From: Gammaproteobacteria bacterium
Lineage (GTDB): Bacteria; Pseudomonadota; Gammaproteobacteria; Xanthomonadales; Xanthomonadaceae
Length of the DNA: 49,390 nucleotides
Reading direction: 5' to 3'
NCBI GenBank assembly: GCA_025352045.1
Contig: JANXUD010000079.1
Location: forward strand, 1-49,390
Shown here piece after piece: positions 37,382 through 47,743 of the stretch; positions within the stretch are counted from its first letter, which is position 1; each line of letters begins with the position of its first letter. The position numbers and the translations under genes were made by a program. Below the pieces are notes generated by a model. That model searched no databases, had not been told where the DNA came from, and worked only from the letters and a program-made list of their open reading frames with translations.

Positions 37382-40219
37382 ATGCGACCTGCATCCGCCG
37401 AACCTGTCGACGCCTCGCCACCCGCCGGTCGCGCGACACCGCGCGGGCCGTCGGTCGCCCTCGGCCTGGCCTTGCTTGCAGCGGCGGTGTTTCCCGCCTT
37501 CGCGGCGGCTCGCACCGCCCCGCCGGCACCGGCTGCGCTGGCCGACTGCAACGCCACTGGTTTCGCCCGCACCCTGGTCGCCGTCACCCGCGACAGCGGC
37601 CTGCCGCAGGATGCGCGCGGCTACTGGTTGTCGCGCGACCTGCTGGCCTGGCCCGGCGAGCCAGCCGGCGGCCGCTTCCGGCTGCATGCTTCCCGCGATG
37701 GTCGCCTGCAACTGCGCGATGGCCGCGTTGCCGGTGCGGACGCCAGCCTGCTACTCGACCTGCGCGACCCCGCCACGATCCCGGCCGCGCACCGTGAACG
37801 GTTCCGCTTCGTGCCGGCGGGCGCGCGCCTGGCCGTGCCCGCCAACGCGCTGCCGCAGGTGGCCGACCTGCTGCAGGGCCAGCTCCTGCTCGCGCACGAA
37901 GACGATCGCGGCAATGTCCTCGCGGCGACGCTGCTGCAGTCCCCCGGCGCGCTCGATGACCTGTTTGCAGGCGCGGCGGCCGACACAGCGCTGGGCGCAA
38001 AGCCGCGCGCCACCGGCCTGGACCTTGCCGTGTGGGCGCCGACCGCGCGCGCCGTGGCGACGTGCCTCTACCCGGACGATGCCGCCCCCGCCTCTGCGCT
38101 GCAGCCGATGGCCCGCGACGCCGCCAGTGGCGTGTGGCGCGGCAGCGCGACGCCCGCGCAGGGCGGCCCCTACTACCTTTACCTGGTGGACGTGTTCGTC
38201 CCGGGCATCGGCCTGGTCCGCAACCGCGTGACCGATCCCTACTCGACCAGCCTGGGTGCGGACTCGCACCGCAGCCTGGCGCTCGACCTCGACGATCCCG
38301 CGCTCGCACCCGCCGGCTGGGCTGCGGACACGACCCCTGCGACGGTCACGGCCACGCCCGACATGGCGATCTACGAACTGCATGTCCGCGATTTCTCCAT
38401 CGCCGACGCGACGGTTCCCGCGGCGCACCGTGGCAAGTACCTCGCCTTCACCGATGCGGGCTCGGCCGGCATGCGCCACCTGCGCGCGCTGGCGGAGGCG
38501 GGACTGACCGACATCCATTTGTTGCCGGTGTTCGATTTCCCGACCGTGCCCGAAACCGGCTGCGTGACACCGGTGCTGGATGGCACGCCGTCCGGCGAAT
38601 CGCAACAGGCGGCGGCGATGGCCGTCGCGGCGCGTGATTGCTACAACTGGGGTTACGACCCGGTGCACTATTCGGCGCCCGAGGGCAGCTATGCCAGCGA
38701 CCCGCACGACGGCCGCGTCCGCGTTCGCGAATTCCGCGCGATGGTGCAGGCCCTGCACGCCGCCGGCCTGCGCGTGGGCATGGACGTGGTCTATAACCAC
38801 ATGACCGCCTCCGGCCAGCGCGAAGTCGCGGTACTCGACCGGATCGTGCCCGGTTACTACCACCGCCTGGACGACAAGGGCGTGGTCGCGCGCTCGACCT
38901 GCTGCGACAACACCGCCACCGAGCACGCGATGATGGCCAGGCTGATGCTGGACTCGGTCTCGCAGTGGGCGCGCGCCTACCACGTCGACAGCTTCCGCTT
39001 CGACCTGATGGGCCACCAGCCTCGCGCGGCGATGGTGGCGTTGCGCGATCGCCTGCGTCGCGAAACGGGGCGCGAGCCGGCGCTGATCGGCGAAGGCTGG
39101 AATTTTGGCGAAGTGGCGGACGGAGCGCGCTTCGTGCAGGCCTCGCAGCTGTCGCTCAACGGCACCGGCATCGGCACCTTCAGCGACCGCGGCCGCGATG
39201 CCGCGCGCGGAGGCAGCGCTGGCGACAAGGGCGCCGGCCTGGTCGCCAACCAGGGCTGGCTCAACGGCCTGGTGTACGCGCCCAATGCCAGCGGCGCGAC
39301 CCACGCGCCCGCCGAGCTCTGCGCCGCGGCGGACATGCTGCGTGTCGGTTTGGCCGGCTCCCTGCGTGGCTTTGCGCTGACCACCTGCGACGGCTCGCGC
39401 AAGGCCCTCGCGCAGATCCCCTACGGCGGCACGCAACCGGCGGGCTATGCCAGCCAGCCCTCCGAAGTCGTCAACTACGTCGAGAACCACGACAACCAGG
39501 CCCTGTTCGACATCGGCGTGCTGCGCCTGCCCCGCGACACTTCGGGCATGGACCGCGCACGCGTTCAGGTGCTGGGCATGGCCCTGGTCGCCTTCAGCCA
39601 GGGCGTGGCCTATTTCCACGCCGGCGTGGACCTGCTGCGCTCCAAGTCGCTGGACCGCAACAGCTTCGATTCCGGCGACGGCTTCAACCGGCTCGACTGG
39701 AGCGGCCAGGACAATGGCTTCGGCCACGGCCTGCCGCCGAAACAGGACAACGGCGGCGACTGGGACCTGCTGCGTCCCCTGCTGGCCGATCCGGCGATCA
39801 AGCCGACGCCGGCCGACATCGCCTTCGCGCGCGACGCTTTCCGCGACCTGCTGCGGATCCGCGCCAGCACGCCGCTGTTCCATCTGCGTGATGCTGGCGA
39901 AGTCGCGCGCCGCCTGAGTTTCCCCAACAGCGGGCCGGGCCAGAACCCGGTGGTGCTTGCCGGCCTGCTGGACGGCGCCGGGCGCGGCGATGCGGTGTTC
40001 GACAAGCTGCTCTACCTCGCCAACGCCTCGCCCCGGGCGCAATCGCTGCTGCTTCCCGAACTCGCGGGCCAGGCCTTCGTCCTGCATCCCGTGCTCGCCG
40101 CGCCTGGCGCCGCCGACCACGCCCGCCTCGCCCTCGCCCACTTCGACCGCGCCAGCGGTCGCGTCGACCTGCCGCCGCGCGCGGTACTGGTCTACGTCCT
40201 GCCACGCAGCGGACAATGA
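37382..40219 (+). CDS. pulA: Secreted pullulanase-type alpha-1,6-glucosidase
   Basis: 945 aa. ATG 37382 is the only reasonable start before the signal peptide hydrophobic core (about 26-42); no Shine-Dalgarno is seen. An N-terminal pullulanase N2-like domain ([12 protein letters not shown] onward) and a CBM48 ([12 protein letters not shown]) precede the GH13 barrel with [10 protein letters not shown]541 in [12 protein letters not shown]571 in IGEGWNFG and D704 in [11 protein letters not shown]; a C-terminal pullulanase domain follows. It hydrolyses alpha-1,6 bonds in pullulan, starch or branched maltodextrin outside the cytoplasm. There is no lipobox, so it is probably periplasmic or secreted. 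The divergent partner is the lipoprotein amylase; zwf starts about 20 bp downstream. Confidence 0.94.
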   Translation: MRPASAEPVDASPPAGRATPRGPSVALGLALLAAAVFPAFAAARTAPPAPAALADCNATGFARTLVAVTRDSGLPQDARGYWLSRDLLAWPGEPAGGRFRLHASRDGRLQLRDGRVAGADASLLLDLRDPATIPAAHRERFRFVPAGARLAVPANALPQVADLLQGQLLLAHEDDRGNVLAATLLQSPGALDDLFAGAAADTALGAKPRATGLDLAVWAPTARAVATCLYPDDAAPASALQPMARDAASGVWRGSATPAQGGPYYLYLVDVFVPGIGLVRNRVTDPYSTSLGADSHRSLALDLDDPALAPAGWAADTTPATVTATPDMAIYELHVRDFSIADATVPAAHRGKYLAFTDAGSAGMRHLRALAEAGLTDIHLLPVFDFPTVPETGCVTPVLDGTPSGESQQAAAMAVAARDCYNWGYDPVHYSAPEGSYASDPHDGRVRVREFRAMVQALHAAGLRVGMDVVYNHMTASGQREVAVLDRIVPGYYHRLDDKGVVARSTCCDNTATEHAMMARLMLDSVSQWARAYHVDSFRFDLMGHQPRAAMVALRDRLRRETGREPALIGEGWNFGEVADGARFVQASQLSLNGTGIGTFSDRGRDAARGGSAGDKGAGLVANQGWLNGLVYAPNASGATHAPAELCAAADMLRVGLAGSLRGFALTTCDGSRKALAQIPYGGTQPAGYASQPSEVVNYVENHDNQALFDIGVLRLPRDTSGMDRARVQVLGMALVAFSQGVAYFHAGVDLLRSKSLDRNSFDSGDGFNRLDWSGQDNGFGHGLPPKQDNGGDWDLLRPLLADPAIKPTPADIAFARDAFRDLLRIRASTPLFHLRDAGEVARRLSFPNSGPGQNPVVLAGLLDGAGRGDAVFDKLLYLANASPRAQSLLLPELAGQAFVLHPVLAAPGAADHARLALAHFDRASGRVDLPPRAVLVYVLPRSGQ

Positions 40220-40238
40220 ACCCGTGAACACTCCCGCC

Positions 40239-41705
40239 ATGAAATCCTCCGCCGTGACATCCGCCGCCGTGACCACGCTCGACACCCTGTTCCTGTTCGG
40301 CGCCACCGGCGACCTGTCGCGGCGCTACCTGATCCCCTCGATCGCCCACCTGGTGCGCGACCGGCTGCTGCCGCCGGGCTTCCGGCTGGTGGCGATCGGC
40401 CGCCAGGACATGGACGACGACGGCTTCCGCAGCTGGCTGCGCAAGGAATTGCCCGACCAGCGCGCGCGCAACAACGCGGCCTTCGAACAGCTGCTGGCGG
40501 TGACCCACTACGTCGCGGTGGACCTGTCGGACCGCGCCGCGATGGCGGCCGCGCTCTCGCCCTACGCCGATCGTCCGGCCGCCAGCTACCTGGCCATCCC
40601 GCCGGACCTGTTCGTGCCCACCTGCGAGGGCCTGCAAGCCGCCGGCCTGCTCGATGCGCCGTCGCGCGTCGTGCTGGAAAAGCCGATCGGCCACGACCTG
40701 GCCTCGGCGCGCGAGATCAATGCGCGCCTGCGCGGGTTCGCCGACGAGGACCGGATCTTCCGCATCGACCATTACCTGGGCAAGGCGCCGGTGCAGAACC
40801 TGCTGGCCCTGCGTTTCGGCAACACCCTGCTCGAGGCCGTGTGGCACCACCGCTGGATCGAATCGGTGGACATCCTGGTCGCCGAGACCGCGGGCGTGGA
40901 CGGGCGCGAAGGCTACTACGCGCGCTATGGCGCGCTGCGCGACATGGTGCAGAACCACATGCTGCAATTGCTGGCCCTGATCGCGATGGAGCCGCCGTCC
41001 TCGCTCGACGCCGGCAGCCTGCGCGAGGAAAAGCGCAAGGTGCTGCGCGCCCTGCGCCCGATGACCGCCGAGGATGTCTGCGCCGACAGCGTGCGCGGAC
41101 GCTACGCCGAAGGCGTGGTGGATGGCCGCGCGGTACCGGGCTTCACCCACGACAGCGAGACCGAGACTTTCGTCGCCCTGCGCGCGCGGATCGACAACTG
41201 GCGCTGGGCCGGCGTGCCATTCCGACTGGTGACCGGCAAGCGCCTGGCGCACCGGACCACGGAAGTGCTGGTCACGTTCAAGCCGGTGTCGCACTGGATC
41301 TTCGACAAGCCGCCATACTCGAGCGCCATGCCGAACCGCCTGCTCATGCGCCTGCAACCCGAGGAAACCATCGAGCTGGGGCTGATGGGCAGCCTGGCCG
41401 CGCCGGAATGGGGCGGGACCGAACTGCAGCCGCTGTCGCTGGACCTGTCCATGCCGGCGACCACGCAGCGGCGCATCGCCTACGAACGCCTGATCCTGGA
41501 TGCCCTGCACGGCAACCAGGCCCTGTTCGTCACCGGCGAGGAAGTCGAGGCCGCCTGGGCCTGGATCGACAGCATCAGCGCCGCCTGGGATGGCTGCGGC
41601 GAAACCGCCAAGCCCTATCCCGCCGGGTCCTGGGGTCCCGCCGAAGCGGCCGATTTCCTGCCGATCACGGTGCCTGCGTCCAGCCGTCCGGTGGCCGGGT
41701 CATGA
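40239..41705 (+). CDS. zwf: Glucose-6-phosphate 1-dehydrogenase
   Basis: 488 aa from ATG 40239; a GTG at 40224 is a possible earlier start. The NADP loop FGATGDLS is at 20-27. The active site shows D177-H178 in RIDHYLGK and H240 in VQNH, the same numbering as the Leuconostoc enzyme. Two deviations: the signature DHYLGK is followed by A183 where most have E, and the lysine of GDLxKRK is Y30. These may be lineage features, since the catalytic Asp/His pairs are intact. It oxidises glucose 6-phosphate to 6-phosphogluconolactone and heads a tightly packed Entner-Doudoroff operon; its TGA overlaps the glk ATG. Confidence 0.95.
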   Translation: MKSSAVTSAAVTTLDTLFLFGATGDLSRRYLIPSIAHLVRDRLLPPGFRLVAIGRQDMDDDGFRSWLRKELPDQRARNNAAFEQLLAVTHYVAVDLSDRAAMAAALSPYADRPAASYLAIPPDLFVPTCEGLQAAGLLDAPSRVVLEKPIGHDLASAREINARLRGFADEDRIFRIDHYLGKAPVQNLLALRFGNTLLEAVWHHRWIESVDILVAETAGVDGREGYYARYGALRDMVQNHMLQLLALIAMEPPSSLDAGSLREEKRKVLRALRPMTAEDVCADSVRGRYAEGVVDGRAVPGFTHDSETETFVALRARIDNWRWAGVPFRLVTGKRLAHRTTEVLVTFKPVSHWIFDKPPYSSAMPNRLLMRLQPEETIELGLMGSLAAPEWGGTELQPLSLDLSMPATTQRRIAYERLILDALHGNQALFVTGEEVEAAWAWIDSISAAWDGCGETAKPYPAGSWGPAEAADFLPITVPASSRPVAGS

Positions 41706-42736
41706 GCAGGATGCACGGGCACGCCGCGCTTGCCCTGCTCGCCGACATCGGCGGGACCAACGTGCGCTTCGCACTGGCCGAGCCGGCGTCGGCCGCGCCG
41801 CTGCAAGGCGACAGCGTGCGCCAGTACGAAGTGGCCGACTTCCCGAACCTGCACGACGCCGCATTGCATTACCTGGCCGAAATGCACGCGCCGCAGCCTG
41901 TCTCCGGCGTGTTCGCCGTGGCCGGGCGGATCGACGGCGACGCAGCGCGCATCACCAACCATCCCTGGCTGATCTCCTGCCGCGACACCGCCGCCGCGCT
42001 CGGCCTGGCGCACCTGCACCTGGTGAACGATTTCGCCGCCCAGGCGATGGCGGTCGAACTGCTCGCCGGCGACGACCTGGTGCGGCTGGGCGGCCCGGAC
42101 TGGCGCCACCCGCCCGCGCCGCACGCGAACTTCGCGGTGATCGGCCCGGGCACCGGCCTTGGCGTCAGCGCGCTGATCGTCCGCGATGGCCGCGGCATCG
42201 CCCTGGAAACCGAAGGCGGCCACGTCGCCTTCGCCCCGCATGGCGACGAGGAAACGGCGGTGCTCAAGCGGCTGGCGGCGCGCTTCGAACGGGTGTCCAA
42301 CGAGCGCCTGATCAGCGGCGGCGGACTGGTCAACATCCACCGCGCGCTGTGCGAACTGGACGGAACCCCCGTGCAGGAATTGCGCCCGCGCGACATCACC
42401 GCCGCCGGCGCGACCGGCGATGCCCGCGCTCGGCGCGCGCTGGACATGTTCTGCGCGGTGTTCGGCGCGGTGACCGGCGACCTGGTGCTGACGCTGGGTG
42501 CCTGGAATGGCGCCTTCCTCACCGGTGGCCTGGTGCCGCGCCTGTTGCCGCAGTTGCAGGCGTCGTCGTTCCGCGCGCGCTTCGAGGCGAAGGGCCGCTT
42601 CGCCGACGCGATGGCGCGCGTACCGACCATGGCCGTCGTGCATCCGCAGGCTGGCCTGCTCGGCGCCGCCGCGTTCGCGGCCCACGATGCCGGCGCGAAT
42701 GCGGGCAGGCACCTCACCCACCACCTGGCGCCGTGA
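41702..42736 (+). CDS. glk: Glucokinase
   Basis: 344 aa. ATG 41702 overlaps the zwf stop (ATGA); ATG 41711 is an alternative. Motifs: LLADIGGTNVRFALAE (phosphate 1), HLVNDFAAQAMAV (catalytic Asp in LVNDF), IGPGTGLGVSAL (phosphate 2), ETEGGHVAF, and RLISGGGLVNIHRAL. It is the E. coli-type group A glucokinase with ATP as donor. It supplies glucose 6-phosphate to zwf from free glucose made by amylases and MalQ. It is the second glucokinase in the window. Confidence 0.95.
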   Translation: MSRMHGHAALALLADIGGTNVRFALAEPASAAPLQGDSVRQYEVADFPNLHDAALHYLAEMHAPQPVSGVFAVAGRIDGDAARITNHPWLISCRDTAAALGLAHLHLVNDFAAQAMAVELLAGDDLVRLGGPDWRHPPAPHANFAVIGPGTGLGVSALIVRDGRGIALETEGGHVAFAPHGDEETAVLKRLAARFERVSNERLISGGGLVNIHRALCELDGTPVQELRPRDITAAGATGDARARRALDMFCAVFGAVTGDLVLTLGAWNGAFLTGGLVPRLLPQLQASSFRARFEAKGRFADAMARVPTMAVVHPQAGLLGAAAFAAHDAGANAGRHLTHHLAP

Positions 42737-42767
42737 GCCAGCCGCGTCGCCCATGCCCGGGGCTCCC

Positions 42768-43502
42768 ATGCACGTGATCCTGCCGCCGCGATTCCACGCC
42801 CACGCCGACGCCGGCGCCTGGGCGGAGGCTGCCTGCAGCGACATCACCGGACTCCTGCGCAACGCGCTGCGTGGGGCATCGCCCGATGCGTCGGGCAATG
42901 CGGGGGGCGCGCGCCTGCTGCTTTCCGGCGGCAGCACGCCCGGGCCGGTGTACGTCGCGCTCGCCCGCCAGGCGCTCGACTGGTCGAAGATCTGCGTGGG
43001 CCTGGTGGACGAGCGCTGGGTGCCGGTGGGCGATGCCGACAGCAATGGACGCCTGGCCTCGGAGACATTGCTGCAAGGCGCCGCGGCCGCCGCGCGATTC
43101 GAACCGCTGTTGCACGCGGGCCGCACGCTCGAGGACTGCGTCGCGCTGGCCAATGCGACGGCCGCCGGCGCGCCCGCGGCCATCGCCCTGCTGGGCATGG
43201 GGCCGGACGGACACACGGCGTCGATCTTTCCCGGCATGCGCGACATCGATGCCGCGCTCGCAGCGCACGATGACTACCTTGCCGTGGACGCCGATGGCTG
43301 CCCCGGCGCCGGCGCGTGGCGCCAGCGCATCACGCTGGGCGCCGCCGGCCTGGCACGCGCCGCGCAGCGCGTGCTGCTGATCCGGGGCCAGGCAAAGCGC
43401 GCGCTGTTCCAGCAGGCGCTGGACGGTGACGACGTCTGCGCACTGCCGATCCGGCTCGCCTTCCACGGCGCCACCCCCCTGCGCGTCCACTGGTGCCCCT
43501 GA
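42768..43502 (+). CDS. pgl: 6-phosphogluconolactonase
   Basis: 244 aa from ATG 42768 (GGGG just upstream); ATG 42753 is an alternative start. DevB/SOL-type features: [36 protein letters not shown] and the signature [16 protein letters not shown]. It hydrolyses 6-phosphogluconolactone from Zwf to 6-phosphogluconate. It lies third in the Entner-Doudoroff operon; its TGA shares an A with the edd ATG (TGATG). Confidence 0.95.
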   Translation: MHVILPPRFHAHADAGAWAEAACSDITGLLRNALRGASPDASGNAGGARLLLSGGSTPGPVYVALARQALDWSKICVGLVDERWVPVGDADSNGRLASETLLQGAAAAARFEPLLHAGRTLEDCVALANATAAGAPAAIALLGMGPDGHTASIFPGMRDIDAALAAHDDYLAVDADGCPGAGAWRQRITLGAAGLARAAQRVLLIRGQAKRALFQQALDGDDVCALPIRLAFHGATPLRVHWCP

Positions 43503-45418
43503 TGCCACTCCATCCCGTCCTGCACGATGTCACCGAGCGCATCCGCGCGCGCAGCCGCCGCACGCGCGAAGCCTACCTCGCCGGCATCGAGGCGATGCGC
43601 GCCGCGGGCCCGACGCGGCATCGGCTGAGTTGCGCCAACCTGGCGCATGGCTTCGCGGCGTCCGAGAGCGACAAGCCGCGGCTGCGCGGCGACGCCACGC
43701 CCAACCTCGGCATCGTCACGGCCTACAACGACATGCTGTCGGCGCACCAGCCGTTCGAGGACTATCCGGCGCGCATCCGCGCAGTGGCGCGCGCGCTGGG
43801 TGCGACTGCGCAGGTCGCGGGCGGCGTACCGGCGATGTGCGACGGTGTCACCCAGGGCCGCGCGGGCATGGACCTTTCCCTGTTCTCGCGCGACGTGATC
43901 GCGCAGTCCACGGCGATCGCGCTCAGCCACGACATGTTCGACGCGGCGCTCTGCCTGGGCGTCTGCGACAAGATCGTGCCCGGCATGCTGATCGGCAGCC
44001 TGGCCTTCGGCCACCTGCCCGTGGTGTTCGCGCCCGCGGGCCCGATGACGCCCGGCCTGTCGAACAAGGAAAAGGCCGCCGTGCGCGAGCGCTTCGCCGC
44101 GGGCCTTGCCACGCGCGAGGAACTGCTCGAAGCCGAAGCCGCGTCCTACCACTCGCCCGGCACCTGCACCTTCTACGGCACCGCCAACTCCAACCAGGTG
44201 CTGCTGGAGGCGATGGGCCTGCAGTTGCCGGGGACGTCCTTCGTCAACCCGGGCACGCCGTTGCGCGATGCGCTCACCGACGCGGCGACGGCGCGCGCGC
44301 TGGCGATCACCGCGCTCGGCGACGACTACCGTCCGATCGGCCGGCTGGTGGACGAGCGCGCCATCGTCAACGCGATCGTGGCCTTGGCCAGCACCGGTGG
44401 TTCGACCAACCACACCATCCACTGGGTCGCCGTGGCCCGCGCCGCGGGCATCGTGCTGACCTGGGACGACATCGACGCGATCGCGCAGGGCGTGCCCCTG
44501 CTGGCGCGCGTGTATCCCAACGGCGCGGCCGACGTGAACCGCTTTGCCGCGGCCGGGGGCATCGGCTTCGTGTTCCGCGAGCTGCTCGACGCGGGCTGGC
44601 TGCATGGCGACATCGCCACCATCGACGCCGGCGGGATGCGCTCGTATTCGCGCGAGCCGCGCCTGCCCGATGGCCGCCTGCAATGGGTCGACGGGCCCGC
44701 TTCGAGCGGAGACGAGGATGTCGTGCGTCCCGCAGCGCGGCCCTTCGACGCCAACAGCGGCCTGCGCTTGCTCGACGGCAAGCTGGGCCGCGCGATGATC
44801 AAGTTGTCGGCGGTGCTGCCCGAACATCGCCGCATCGAGGCGCCCGCGGTGGTCGTGGACAATCCGCAGGCGCTCAACCGCCTGCACGCGGCCAATGCCC
44901 TGCCGCGTGACTTCGTCGCCGTGGTGCGCTTCCAGGGACCGCGCGCCAACGGCATGCCGGAAATGCACAGCCTCATGCCCCTGCTCGGCATGATGCAGAA
45001 CCAGGGCCGCCACGTCGCCCTGGTCACCGACGGCCGCCTGTCCGGCGCCTCGGGCAAGATCGCCGCCGCCATCCACGTCACCCCCGAGGCCGCGGCCGGT
45101 GGCCCACTCGCGCGCCTGCGCGAGGGCGACCTGATCCGCATCGACGGCGAGGCCGGCGTGCTCGAGGTGCTGGTGGATGCGGCCGAGTTCGCCGCGCGCC
45201 GCCCCGACGCCGACAGCACGCCGCCGGCCCAGGACCTGGGCCGCAACCTGTTCGCCTTCAACCGCGCCATGGCCTCGCCCGCCGACCAGGGTGCGCTGTC
45301 GATCAGCTGCGGCCCGCTGCTGCCCGAGCGGCACGGCGAGCGCGACCTCGACACCGAATACGCACTCGGCGGCGGACGCGACGCCGCTGCGGCCCCGCAC
45401 GATGAAAAGGACGCCTGA
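43502..45418 (+). CDS. edd: Phosphogluconate dehydratase
   Basis: 638 aa from ATG 43502; a GTG at 43493 inside pgl is less likely because of the TGATG coupling. It belongs to the IlvD/Edd family and has the conserved cysteines for the iron-sulfur cluster: C113 in [11 protein letters not shown]155 in [11 protein letters not shown] and C222 in [37 protein letters not shown] is the C-terminal family signature. It dehydrates 6-phosphogluconate to KDPG. The stop overlaps the eda start (TGATG). The cluster is expected to be oxygen-sensitive, as in other Edd. Confidence 0.96.
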   Translation: MPLHPVLHDVTERIRARSRRTREAYLAGIEAMRAAGPTRHRLSCANLAHGFAASESDKPRLRGDATPNLGIVTAYNDMLSAHQPFEDYPARIRAVARALGATAQVAGGVPAMCDGVTQGRAGMDLSLFSRDVIAQSTAIALSHDMFDAALCLGVCDKIVPGMLIGSLAFGHLPVVFAPAGPMTPGLSNKEKAAVRERFAAGLATREELLEAEAASYHSPGTCTFYGTANSNQVLLEAMGLQLPGTSFVNPGTPLRDALTDAATARALAITALGDDYRPIGRLVDERAIVNAIVALASTGGSTNHTIHWVAVARAAGIVLTWDDIDAIAQGVPLLARVYPNGAADVNRFAAAGGIGFVFRELLDAGWLHGDIATIDAGGMRSYSREPRLPDGRLQWVDGPASSGDEDVVRPAARPFDANSGLRLLDGKLGRAMIKLSAVLPEHRRIEAPAVVVDNPQALNRLHAANALPRDFVAVVRFQGPRANGMPEMHSLMPLLGMMQNQGRHVALVTDGRLSGASGKIAAAIHVTPEAAAGGPLARLREGDLIRIDGEAGVLEVLVDAAEFAARRPDADSTPPAQDLGRNLFAFNRAMASPADQGALSISCGPLLPERHGERDLDTEYALGGGRDAAAAPHDEKDA

Positions 45419-46083
45419 TGGACACCCATGACGCGCTGCTGGCCCGGCAACCTCGCGCGCTGGAGCTGCTGCGCTCCGCCGGCATCCTGCCGATCCTCAC
45501 CGTGGACAGCGTCGCGCAGTCGCAGGCCATCGCCGATGCACTGTTGCAGGGTGGCCTGCACAGCATCGAACTGACCCTGCGCACCCCTGCCGCGCTCGAT
45601 GCAATCACCGCGCTCAAGCGCGCCTTCCCGACCCTGCGCATCGGCGCCGGCACCGTGTTGACGCCGGGCCAGGTGCGCGCGGCGGAAGACGCGGGCGCGG
45701 ATTTCCTGGTCACGCCGGGCACGACACCGGTCTTGCGCGACGCGCTTGCCACGAGCGCGCTCCCCGCCATTCCCGGCGCAGGAACGCCCAGCGAAATGCT
45801 GGTGCTCGCCGAGCTGGGCTTCCGCGTCGCGAAATTCTTCCCGGCCGCCGCTCTCGGCGGCACGACCATGCTCAAGGCCCTGCACGGTCCGCTGGCCGAA
45901 CTGCGCCTGTGCCCCACCGGCGGCATCTCGGAAGCCGATGCCGCCAGCTACCTCGCGCTGCCCAACGTCGCCTGCATCGGTGGATCATGGATGCTGGCGC
46001 CAGCCTGGCTGGCGGCCGGCGACTACGCCAAGGTGCGCGACAGCGCCGCAAGGGCCCGGGCGATCGTCGATGCCCGCAACTGA
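45418..46083 (+). CDS. eda: KDPG aldolase (2-keto-3-deoxy-6-phosphogluconate aldolase)
   Basis: 221 aa. The Schiff-base lysine is K139 in FRVAKFFPA and the acid/base glutamate E51 in [20 protein letters not shown] and [10 protein letters not shown] (phosphate site) are present. It splits KDPG into pyruvate and glyceraldehyde 3-phosphate, closing the Entner-Doudoroff route. It is the last gene of zwf-glk-pgl-edd-eda and converges with the halogenase-family gene at 46130; the 46-bp gap has no clear terminator. Confidence 0.96.
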   Translation: MDTHDALLARQPRALELLRSAGILPILTVDSVAQSQAIADALLQGGLHSIELTLRTPAALDAITALKRAFPTLRIGAGTVLTPGQVRAAEDAGADFLVTPGTTPVLRDALATSALPAIPGAGTPSEMLVLAELGFRVAKFFPAAALGGTTMLKALHGPLAELRLCPTGGISEADAASYLALPNVACIGGSWMLAPAWLAAGDYAKVRDSAARARAIVDARN

Positions 46084-46129
46084 CCCGGCCAACGCCACGG
46101 CCTGATCGGCCATGGGCCGCCGCCCGGCG

Positions 46130-47641
46130 TCAGCTCGCCGGCGCCGCGCAATTGGCTGCGATGAAATCGGCCTGCGTGGGCATGACGCGGACGCACTTCG
46201 CGATCACCTCGGCGACATGCCGCACATAGCCCTCGACCTCGGCCTCGGGGCGGAGGTCGGCGAACGGATGGTAGCTGCGCGGCACCATGCGCTGCCCGAT
46301 CATCACCTGCAGCCAGCTCGGGTCGGCGAAAAGTTCCAGTCCCTCGCGCTGCAGGCGGCCATTGCCGAGGAACAGGTCCATCTTGTGCTGCAGGCTGTCC
46401 GGAACCGGCATCGTCCGGCAGTAGTTCCAGAATTGCGAGTCGTCGCGGGTGGTGGCCTTGTAGTGCAGGACGATGAAGTCGCGGATGCGCTCGTATTCCC
46501 ACTGCGTCTGCCGGTTGTATTCGGCGATATCGGCCGCATCGAAGCCGGCGTGCGGGAAGAAGCTGACGACGCGCGAAATCGCTGTGTTGATCAGGTGGAT
46601 GCTGGTGGATTCCAGGGGCTCGAGGAAACCGCTCGACAGACCGATCGCAACGCAGTTGCGGTCCCAGGACGTCCGCCGCCGACCCGTGGTGAAGGACAGC
46701 GGGCGCGGGTCCGCCAGGGGCTTCCCGTCCAGGTTGCGCAGCAGGATGTCGGTGGCCTCGTCCTGCGCCATGAAGCTGCTGCAGTAGATGTGCCCGTTGC
46801 CGGTCCGGTGCTGCAGCGGGATGCGCCACTGCCATCCGGCGGAATGCGCCGTCGAGCGGGTCAGCGGCAGCAGCGGCCCCGCGGACTCGCAAGGCACGGC
46901 CAATGCGCGATCCACCGGCAGCCAGTGCGACCAGTCGTCGAAGCCCGCGTGCAGCGTCTGCTCGATCAGCAGGCCGCGCATCCCCGAGCAATCGATGAAG
47001 AAGTCACCGGCGATGCGCTCGCCGCTCTCGAGCACGACCGCCTCGATGAAGCCATCGGGGTCGCGCTGGATGACTTGCGCGATCTTTCCCTCGGTGCGCA
47101 CGACGCCCCGTTCTTCCGAAAACCGGCGCAGGAAGCGTGCATAGAGGCCAGCATCGAAATGGAATGCGTGCGAAATGTCGGCAACCGGCGAGCCGACCAT
47201 GTCCTTGCGCGCACGCATGAACCTGGCCTGCGGCGCGGCGACGGTGTTGATCGAATACGCCTCCAGCGGCAGCGCCCTGCCCAGCGCCGCCATGCGCAAC
47301 CAGAAGTGGTGGAAGGGGAGCGCCTGGGTGGCCTGGCCGACGAGGCCGAAGCCATGGATGTAGCGGTCGCCGATCGCGCCCCAGTTGACGAACTCGATGC
47401 CGAGCTTGAACGTGCCCTGGGTGGCGCGCATGAACTCGTTTTCATCGATGCCCAGCGCCATGTTGAACTCGGCGATATGGGGAATGGTGGCTTCGCCCAC
47501 GCCGATCGTGCCGATGTCGTCGGACTCGACCAGGCGGATGCTGCACTTGCCCTCGAGCACCTTGGCGAGCGCCGCCGCGCTCATCCAGCCAGCGGTGCCT
47601 CCGCCGACGATGACGATGTTGCGCACCGGTTCGACCTGCAT
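46130..47641 (-). CDS. Flavin-dependent tryptophan-halogenase family protein (second copy)
   Basis: 503 aa. The ATG at 47641 is chosen for the GAGG just upstream and for placing the FAD loop GGGTAGWM at 13-20, exactly as in the paralogue at 6102-7619. K79 ([10 protein letters not shown]), GWQWRIP and EPLESTSIHL are kept, so both the catalytic lysine and the glutamate/serine region are intact. The two proteins are clearly paralogous along their whole length. It lies downstream of the truncated TonB receptor but is separated from it by a strong terminator at 47697-47726, so it must have its own promoter, which I could not identify. Substrate unknown; no signal peptide. Confidence 0.9.
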   Translation of the reverse strand: MQVEPVRNIVIVGGGTAGWMSAAALAKVLEGKCSIRLVESDDIGTIGVGEATIPHIAEFNMALGIDENEFMRATQGTFKLGIEFVNWGAIGDRYIHGFGLVGQATQALPFHHFWLRMAALGRALPLEAYSINTVAAPQARFMRARKDMVGSPVADISHAFHFDAGLYARFLRRFSEERGVVRTEGKIAQVIQRDPDGFIEAVVLESGERIAGDFFIDCSGMRGLLIEQTLHAGFDDWSHWLPVDRALAVPCESAGPLLPLTRSTAHSAGWQWRIPLQHRTGNGHIYCSSFMAQDEATDILLRNLDGKPLADPRPLSFTTGRRRTSWDRNCVAIGLSSGFLEPLESTSIHLINTAISRVVSFFPHAGFDAADIAEYNRQTQWEYERIRDFIVLHYKATTRDDSQFWNYCRTMPVPDSLQHKMDLFLGNGRLQREGLELFADPSWLQVMIGQRMVPRSYHPFADLRPEAEVEGYVRHVAEVIAKCVRVMPTQADFIAANCAAPAS

Positions 47642-47696
47642 TGTCCAGGACCTCGGGCGGAAGTTGGAGACATGGCCAGCATAGGCGCAGTGGCCC

Positions 47697-47726
47697 AAAA
47701 AAACGCCCCCGCCCTGCGGCGGGGGC
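47697..47726 (-). terminator. Intrinsic terminator after the truncated TonB receptor
   Basis: Read leftward, GCCCCCGCC (47726-47718) and GGCGGGGGC (47713-47705) form a perfect 9-bp stem with a 4-nt loop, followed by a T7 tract starting after one intervening base. It lies 18 bp past the receptor stop codon. Confidence 0.93.
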
Positions 47727-47743
47727 TGTCGCGGGGAAACAGG

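Noticed and set aside
37264-37587. N-terminal extension of the lipoprotein amylase through the intergenic region
   Set aside because: It would translate operator DNA and place 108 residues before an otherwise perfect lipoprotein signal peptide.
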